This document shows, in pieces, positions 5,723-10,507 of a stretch of 10,507 bases of DNA. Each line of letters begins with the position of its first letter. Position 1 is the first letter of the stretch. The notes under the pieces were generated by a model. That model was not told the origin of the DNA, searched no databases, and saw only the letters and a program-made list of their open reading frames with translations. A program made the translations under genes and the position numbers. This DNA comes from Chloroflexota bacterium (GTDB lineage: Bacteria; Chloroflexota; Limnocylindria; QHBO01): assembly GCA_005880165.1 (NCBI GenBank), contig VBJP01000115.1:1-10507 (forward strand). The letters run 5' to 3'.

Positions 5723-7789
5723 TCAGGCCGGGGCGCCCAGGCGCGCGAGCCCGTCGCTGGCCGAGACGCAGTCACCGCCGGCGGCCACCAGCGCCTCCCG
5801 AAAGGCGGTGGCTGCCGCGGGACGGTCGCCTCGCGCCTCGTGGCGCTCGCCGAGGGTTACCAGCAGGTCGACCTGTCGCCCGCGAATGAGGCGCCGGCTC
5901 TCCTCGATGTACTCGCTGTCGCCGTAGAACGGGCAGTCGTCGAGGTAGTCGCCGCGGATGAGCTGCCGGGCTTCCTCCAGGAGGCGCACCGATTCGTTGG
6001 TGTCGGTCGAGGTGCCGGCGCGGGTAACGAGCTCCTCGAAACTGGTCACGTCGCTCCAGCCGACCAGTGACGGATCGAGCCGGTAGCGGTCGTTATGGAA
6101 CGTGATGGCGTGAGAGGTCTCGCGCCGGCGCCGAGCTGGCTCCAGGATCCCCCGCAGCCCCACCAGGGTCCGATGAAAGGCGAGATCCGCCCGCTCGATG
6201 TCGACGTCCGGCCAGACCACGTCGGTGATCTCGTCCTTGGTGGCTCCGCGATCGCCGCGATCGAAGAGGAAGGCGAAGATGGCCTCGGCCTGCCGGCTCC
6301 CGGCCTTGGGGCCGCCCCAGCTATTGATCGCCTCGCCGTTCCGCTCGACGCGCATCGGTCCAAGGGCGTGCACCCGCAGGGTCAGTGCCGCCGATGCGTC
6401 GACGAGCGAGTCGTTGAGGTCGGTCCCACGACGAGCGAGCGCGCGCTGTTGGGCGCCGAGCGTGGCAAGCGCCTCGGCCTGCTCGTCGCGCAGCTGGCCG
6501 ATGTAGAGCGACGCAGCGAAATAGCTAGCGGCGTCATCAAAAAGCGCAGTCTCGCGCGCGGAGTATGGGCGCCCGTCGAGGCGCGGGCCGAAGCGCGCCT
6601 CGCCGTACCGCCGACCCTCGGCCACCAGGGGCACCGCCAGGGCAGCTGCGGCAGAGGGCGGCCCGCCGCCCAGGTTCGCCACCACCGCGCCGGAATCGGT
6701 CGAGACTAGCGCCTGCCCAAAGCCGAGGTATCGCGCCAGGCGTTCGATGGCCGGCTGGATGGCCACCTCCGGCGGCTGATCGGCGAGCGCGTGGATGCCG
6801 AGAGCCCGCCCCAGCCGGCGATACGCGGCATCGCGCGACGTGCGGGCTGGGTTGAAGAGGTGCTGGAGCCATTCGCGGACAGGATCGAGGAGCGCGACCG
6901 TGGCCACCAGGGCCAGCACCATCACGATCGGCAGCGTGGTGTGCAGGATCGGCTCGGCCAATGCCTCGAGGATCCCCAGCGCTCCTACGTACACGGCCAC
7001 CGCCAGGCCAGCCAACAGCGAGTAGCGGAAGGCATTCCGGATCGCCAGTGGCGAGAGAAAGATCCCTTGCCCGAAGACTGCGTAGGTTGCGACCACCAGG
7101 GACACGGTGATGAACGAGACGCCCACCCAGTTGGGACCCCCGAGGTCTCGCGGGAGGAACCGCAGCGTCCCGCCGACCGATGCCAGCGCGACAGTGACCA
7201 GGGCCGCCAGCGTCTGGTTGCGCCGGGATCGGTCCCCATTGGCCTGGGCGTAGGCGCGTACGGCCAGCCAGATCGCCAGCGCAAAGATGGCAATGCGCAG
7301 GCCGATCCAGCCCCATGCGAGCAGCTCGCCGGGGATGCCGGGCAGCTCCAGGCGAGGCGCGACCACCGAGATCGGATGCGCTGGATCGAGCAGCTGCTGC
7401 GCGCCCATCACCGCTCCGACGGCATATGCCGCGCTCAGGGCCATGCTCTGCCAGGCGGCATACGGGCCTTCGACCGTGAAGGCCAGGATGATGTGCAGTG
7501 CCGCCGCCGGAAGCAGGAAGGCGGCGACGTCCTCGAGCGCGTTGAGGTTCGCGATGACGGCCGGCTCGCTGGTCGTGCGTTCGACCAGGATCGATACCGA
7601 CCACGCCACCAGCAGCAGGCTGACCCAGGCGAACACCCGCGGCGCGCGATCGCGCGGCGCGCGGGACAGCACCGTAAGCCCAAGCCACGTCGCGAGGATC
7701 GCGGCAAGGGACTGCGACGCGATCTCCAATGGCTCGGGCTCGAAGATCGAGGGCGCCCCCGTTATGCCGTTACGGCAAGCGCGCGTCAC
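5723..7789 (-). CDS. Membrane-integral SARP-like transcriptional regulator (multi-TM, GAF, winged helix, BTAD)
   Basis: From GTG 7789 this is a 688-residue protein. Residues about 22-302 contain roughly nine hydrophobic segments. The last pair runs into DPVREWLQHLFNPARTSRDA, as in the N-terminal sensor modules of 7TM histidine kinases. Residues about 335-432 form a GAF domain ending PYSARETALFDDAASYFAAS, followed by a short helical linker. Instead of a kinase, residues about 468-572 form an OmpR/SARP winged helix (LRVHALGPMRVERNG, then KDEITDVVWPD) and 581-669 a BTAD-type helical region (FEELVTRAG, then RGDYLDD). The BTAD is short compared with classical SARPs. It probably senses a membrane or intracellular signal and activates transcription from the membrane. 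The longest frame would start at 8053, overlapping the divergent gene's signal peptide, so I prefer GTG 7789, which has GGGAG 4 nt upstream; GTG 7819 or TTG 7729 are possible. It is probably the first gene of the minus-strand operon. Confidence 0.85.
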   Translation of the reverse strand: MTRACRNGITGAPSIFEPEPLEIASQSLAAILATWLGLTVLSRAPRDRAPRVFAWVSLLLVAWSVSILVERTTSEPAVIANLNALEDVAAFLLPAAALHIILAFTVEGPYAAWQSMALSAAYAVGAVMGAQQLLDPAHPISVVAPRLELPGIPGELLAWGWIGLRIAIFALAIWLAVRAYAQANGDRSRRNQTLAALVTVALASVGGTLRFLPRDLGGPNWVGVSFITVSLVVATYAVFGQGIFLSPLAIRNAFRYSLLAGLAVAVYVGALGILEALAEPILHTTLPIVMVLALVATVALLDPVREWLQHLFNPARTSRDAAYRRLGRALGIHALADQPPEVAIQPAIERLARYLGFGQALVSTDSGAVVANLGGGPPSAAAALAVPLVAEGRRYGEARFGPRLDGRPYSARETALFDDAASYFAASLYIGQLRDEQAEALATLGAQQRALARRGTDLNDSLVDASAALTLRVHALGPMRVERNGEAINSWGGPKAGSRQAEAIFAFLFDRGDRGATKDEITDVVWPDVDIERADLAFHRTLVGLRGILEPARRRRETSHAITFHNDRYRLDPSLVGWSDVTSFEELVTRAGTSTDTNESVRLLEEARQLIRGDYLDDCPFYGDSEYIEESRRLIRGRQVDLLVTLGERHEARGDRPAAATAFREALVAAGGDCVSASDGLARLGAPA
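7765..7777. repeat. Perfect inverted repeat TGCCGT-T-ACGGCA
   Basis: Two 6-bp arms (7765-7770 and 7772-7777) surround one base. It lies in codons 5-9 of the regulator if GTG 7789 is the start, or in its leader if TTG 7729 is used. It could be a dimer-binding operator or chance. Confidence 0.3.
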
Positions 7790-7807
7790 CGTACTCCCGG
7801 CCAGCCC

Positions 7808-7824
7808 CCTTATCAACACCTTAT
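7808..7824. promoter_or_regulatory. 6-bp direct repeat, exact 11-bp period, upstream of the regulator
   Basis: CCTTAT occurs at 7808-7813 and 7819-7824 (ATAAGG twice on the minus strand, separated by TGTTG). It lies 19-35 nt upstream of the chosen regulator start and in the space shared with the divergent gene. The period equals one helical turn, the spacing of tandem OmpR/SARP half-sites, so autoregulation is plausible but unproven. The motif differs in sequence from the repeat at 5698-5716. Confidence 0.4.
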
Positions 7825-7936
7825 GGGCGCCGCCGATCGTCCTGCCGGCGGCCCATTGCCGGGCTGCACCAAATTCCTGCTGGTCCCTCTCGACATTCGC
7901 GCGAGCGCTCCGCAAGATGAGCGCCCTCCGAGCAGC

Positions 7937-7941
7937 AGGGG
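7937..7941 (+). promoter_or_regulatory. Shine-Dalgarno AGGGG of the secreted-protein gene
   Basis: AGGGG lies 6 nt before GTG 7948. The frame is closed by a TGA at 7918-7920, so this GTG is the first possible start, and it places a signal peptide at the N-terminus. Confidence 0.6.
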
Positions 7942-7947
7942 CACGAG

Positions 7948-10507
7948 GTGGCGCCGATCCGAGCCACGCGACATCGCAGCAATCAGGTGCTGGCGCTCGC
8001 CGTCTGCGCCTTCCTGGCAACGCCGAGTTTGACCGCGGCGTCACCGATGTCACGCCCCTCCGCTGACGCGCCCATCAGCGCGACGATCCGCAGCGCGGTC
8101 GGCACGCTGACGCCTCATGCCCTGCAGCCCGGTCAACCACGGGTCCGCAAGGGCAACGCGGTGATGCCTTTCCACACACTGGCTCCTGGTGCGCTGCAGG
8201 CCGCGAAGCTGCGCGCGGCGGCGCACGTATCAGTTGGTCAGCGGCGTCCCCTGGCGCCGGTGCAGCTCCCGCTCACGGGGCTCTTCAACGGGCTCAACGG
8301 GGGCGGCCTGAGTGACTACTCGGCCACGCCTCCAGACACCACTGGCGCCATCGGTCCAACTCGCTACGTCGAGATGGTGAACCAGGAGATCGGCGTCTTC
8401 GACCGGAGCAACCTCGCCCTACTGAGCAGCAGCGACAACGGCACCTTCACGGGCGCCTCCCTCCTCGACTCGGTCAGTGACCCGCAGATCCAGTGGGATG
8501 GGCAGGCCAATCGCTGGTTCTACGCCGCGGTGGCCGTCTCGCAGGGCGACAATTCGCTGCTCTTCGGCTGGTCGAAGACTGCGGACCCCTCCGACCTCAC
8601 CAACGGCTGGTGCCGGTTCGGGATCGGGCGCGGCAGCGACCTGGACGACTATCCCAAGCTGGGCCACGACGACAACTTCATCCTGCTCGGCTCCAACGTC
8701 TATTCCGACGTCGCCGCGCCGAACTACACGTTCGAGACCGCGACGCTGTGGGCGATCCCCAAGCCGGCCTTTGGCGATGCTTCATGCGCGGGACCGTCGA
8801 CCGCCTGGTTCTTCGCCGACACCGTCCATCCACTCAAGAACCGGGACGGCAGCGACGCCTACACACCGGTTCCTGCCAACACGGCCGACGCTTCCGCCAC
8901 CGGCTGGGTCGTCTCCGCCCACACCCCGCTGAGCGGCGACAACGCCTACCTCGGCGCGCAGACCAAGCTCGAGCTCTGGCACTTCGTGTCCAACGCGGGC
9001 ACGCCGGGACTGATCGCCGACGGAGAGGTTCCCGTGCCGAGCTTCGACATTCCGGGCTCTGCCCCGCAGCCGGGGACCTCCTTCACCCTCGACACTCTCG
9101 ATGCGCGCCTGACCCAGGCGGTGGCCGTCAACGATCCCGGCGCAGGCGGGGCGAAAGGCATCTGGACCCAGCACACCGTCGCCGGTCCGGGCGGTCGCTC
9201 GGTCGTCCGTTGGTATGAGGTCGCAGCCGGGGCGCCACCCACCCTGCGGCAGCAAGGGCAGGTCGACAGCCCGACGGACTTCGTCTTCAACGGAGCCATC
9301 TCGCCGGCGATCGGCGGGGACAGCGCGGCGGTCTTCTATAACCGCAGCGGGACGGCTCAGCTGCCAGTCATCGGGGCGCAGAGCCGCGGACCGTCCTCAC
9401 CGCTGGGGACGATGGACGCCGGCGAGCTCATCCTGGGCACCAGCAGCGCGTCCGACCTTGACTACAGTTGCTCCGCTTCAGCGCCATGCCGCTGGGGCGA
9501 CTACGCCGGCGCGACGCCGGACCCGGCCAACCCCGGCGTCGTATGGGGCAGCAACCAGGTGAATGGCCCGTGCTTCATCATCTGCGGCTGGTTCGCGCAG
9601 TGGCAGACGCGCAACTTCGCGGTCGTCGCCTCCACCGCCCCGCCGCCTCCCACCGCTCCTGGCCCGCCACGGAACCTGGCCGCGACCGGCGGCAACACGA
9701 CCGTCGACCTGACCTGGGCGGCACCCTCGTCGGACGGCGGATCTGCCGTCACCCACTATGAGATCTACCGCGGAACGTCATCAGGCAGCCAGTCGTGGGT
9801 GGCCGAGGTGGGGAACGCCCCGCTCTCCTTCCACGACATTGGCCTGGCCAACGGCACGACCTACTACTACACGGTCTCCGCCAAGAACGCGGTAGGTGAA
9901 GGCCCGCAGTCAGCGGAAGCATCAGCCAAGCCGCAGCCACCACCGCCGGCGCCGCCATCGGCTCCGACGTTGCTGAGCGCCAGGCCCGGCAACGCCCAGG
10001 TGACCCTGTCGTGGAGCGCGCCGAGCTCGAACGGCGGTTCGGACGTCACCAACTACACGATCTACCGCGATACGACGAGTGGCACGAGGATCTTCCTGGT
10101 GACAGTGGGGAACGTCCTGACCTATGTCGACGCGGGCGTGAGCAACGGCACGACCTACTACTACACGGTCGCCGCGGTCAACGTCGCCGGGCCGGGACCC
10201 CAGTCGAACGAGCTGAGCGCCACCCCGGGGGCGCCGAACTTCACCATCAGCGCACAACCATCAAGTCAATCGGTGACGCGCGGACTCACCACGACCTATG
10301 CCGTGACGGTCACGCCCAGCGGGGGCTTCAGCGGCCTGGTGTCTCTGTCGGCCAGCGCCAGCCCAAAGGCCAAGGGCGCAAGCTTTGGCTTCAACCCCCA
10401 GCAGCTCAACCTGCCGGCCGCCACGACCTCGACCCTGACCGTACGAACCAACCGCAACACCGCGCGGGGCACCTACACCATCACCATAACCGCCAGCGGT
10501 GGTGGGC
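7948..10507 (+). CDS. Large exported protein: signal peptide, PPDTTGAxGP/RWGDY domain, two FnIII repeats, Ig-like domain (partial)
   Basis: The frame is open from GTG 7948 through the right edge, giving 853 residues without a stop. Residues 1-31 form a Sec-type signal peptide: basic RATRHR, hydrophobic VLALAVCAFLATPSL, probable cleavage after TAA. Residues about 112-550 form an extracellular domain with PPDTTGAIGPTRYVEMVN, DPQIQWDGQANRWFYA, DDYPKLG and RWGDYAGATPDP (515-526). I know this motif set from large secreted bacterial proteins and it may be a beta-propeller, but no catalytic residues are recognised. Pro-rich linkers precede two fibronectin type III domains (about 572-663 and 670-760). 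An Ig-like repeat starts at FTISAQPSSQ (765) and is cut by the window end. Probably a surface or matrix protein for adhesion or polymer binding. It is divergent from the regulator and may share its control region. Confidence 0.85.
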   Translation, partial: MAPIRATRHRSNQVLALAVCAFLATPSLTAASPMSRPSADAPISATIRSAVGTLTPHALQPGQPRVRKGNAVMPFHTLAPGALQAAKLRAAAHVSVGQRRPLAPVQLPLTGLFNGLNGGGLSDYSATPPDTTGAIGPTRYVEMVNQEIGVFDRSNLALLSSSDNGTFTGASLLDSVSDPQIQWDGQANRWFYAAVAVSQGDNSLLFGWSKTADPSDLTNGWCRFGIGRGSDLDDYPKLGHDDNFILLGSNVYSDVAAPNYTFETATLWAIPKPAFGDASCAGPSTAWFFADTVHPLKNRDGSDAYTPVPANTADASATGWVVSAHTPLSGDNAYLGAQTKLELWHFVSNAGTPGLIADGEVPVPSFDIPGSAPQPGTSFTLDTLDARLTQAVAVNDPGAGGAKGIWTQHTVAGPGGRSVVRWYEVAAGAPPTLRQQGQVDSPTDFVFNGAISPAIGGDSAAVFYNRSGTAQLPVIGAQSRGPSSPLGTMDAGELILGTSSASDLDYSCSASAPCRWGDYAGATPDPANPGVVWGSNQVNGPCFIICGWFAQWQTRNFAVVASTAPPPPTAPGPPRNLAATGGNTTVDLTWAAPSSDGGSAVTHYEIYRGTSSGSQSWVAEVGNAPLSFHDIGLANGTTYYYTVSAKNAVGEGPQSAEASAKPQPPPPAPPSAPTLLSARPGNAQVTLSWSAPSSNGGSDVTNYTIYRDTTSGTRIFLVTVGNVLTYVDAGVSNGTTYYYTVAAVNVAGPGPQSNELSATPGAPNFTISAQPSSQSVTRGLTTTYAVTVTPSGGFSGLVSLSASASPKAKGASFGFNPQQLNLPAATTSTLTVRTNRNTARGTYTITITASGGG
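9661..9934 (+). repeat. Fibronectin type III domain, copy 1
   Basis: Protein repeat within the exported protein, from GPPRNLAATGG to SAEASAKP. It has the FnIII core residues: Trp in LTWAAPSSDGG, the YEIYRG strand, and the TTYYYTVSAKN strand. A Pro-rich linker follows. Confidence 0.8.
9955..10228 (+). repeat. Fibronectin type III domain, copy 2
   Basis: Second copy, offset by 294 nt (98 residues), with LSWSAPSSNGG, YTIYRDT and TTYYYTVAAVN. A 28-nt stretch encoding the NGTTYYYTV strand is identical in both copies (9849-9876 and 10143-10170). This points to recent tandem duplication or gene conversion. Confidence 0.8.

Larger units (their letters stand above)
7790..7947. promoter_or_regulatory. 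Divergent intergenic region between regulator and secreted-protein gene
   Basis: These 158 bp separate the two divergent starts and should hold both promoters. On the minus strand TTGATA (7815-7810), a 17-bp spacer and TACGGT form a weak sigma70-like pair, but it would run into the GTG 7789 start. No convincing promoter is seen on the + strand. The clearest element is the CCTTAT direct repeat at 7808-7824. Confidence 0.4.

Noticed and set aside
6791..8032. Long + strand open frame of 413 codons
   Set aside because: It is antisense to the membrane and GAF region of the regulator and has no recognisable domain; it is Arg/Gln/Asp-rich as shadow frames are.
7790..8053. N-terminal extension of the SARP-like regulator to an ATG at 8053
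   Set aside because: The added 88 residues are Arg/Ala-rich and antisense to the start and signal peptide of the divergent exported protein. A GTG with GGGAG upstream lies at 7789.
1..10507. tRNA, rRNA, CRISPR array, insertion sequence or attachment site
   Set aside because: I saw no cloverleaf, no rRNA segment, no regularly spaced identical repeats with spacers, and no transposase or terminal inverted repeats.

Overview
The window is GC-rich DNA of roughly two-thirds G+C. It shows frequent GTG starts, multidomain fusions, a SARP/BTAD-type regulator and a secreted fibronectin-III protein. This suits an uncultured Chloroflexota or actinobacterium-like lineage from an environmental metagenome. 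That assignment is inference: there is no rRNA or marker gene here, and I would place it no more precisely.

Layout, left to right. (1) Positions 2-272, + strand: the 3' end of a metallo-beta-lactamase-fold hydrolase with an out-of-frame deletion near its C-terminus. (2) A possible 23-codon ORF or gene remnant lies on the minus strand at 269-340. (3) A minus-strand operon, transcribed from about 7.8 kb down to 0.3 kb, runs in this order: a membrane-integral SARP-like regulator (7789-5723); a membrane-anchored alpha/beta hydrolase (5676-4642); an acyl-AMP ligase/ACP/PlsC acyltransferase that is split by a frameshifting deletion into 4629-3655 and 3658-2183; and a GNAT-aminotransferase fusion (2186-345) whose GTG overlaps the preceding stop by 4 nt. 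(4) About 158 bp of divergent intergenic DNA (7790-7947). (5) Positions 7948 to beyond 10507, + strand: a large exported protein with a signal peptide, a 'PPDTTGAxGP...RWGDY' domain, two FnIII repeats and the start of an Ig-like domain, open at the window edge.

How the genes may work together (inference). The ligase, ACP and PlsC domains could activate, carry and transfer a fatty acyl chain. The N-terminal GNAT domain of the next gene resembles acyl-ACP-using N-acyltransferases of the FeeM/OlsB/autoinducer-synthase type, and it is fused to a HisC/CobD-like PLP enzyme. Together they look like a small N-acyl-amino-acid or aminolipid pathway. The first gene encodes an unusual one-component regulator: a 7TM-kinase-like membrane sensor and a GAF domain, with the kinase replaced by a SARP DNA-binding/BTAD output. 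Two intergenic regions, one just upstream of its likely start and one between it and the hydrolase, each carry a short direct repeat with an exact 11-bp period. That is the geometry OmpR/SARP winged-helix proteins use.

Two genes (the MBL hydrolase and the ligase) each carry a short non-triplet deletion over a conserved motif. In the ligase the deletion creates an ATGA stop/start overlap that may still allow the ACP-PlsC half to be made. Whether these lesions are biological or assembly errors cannot be decided from the sequence alone.
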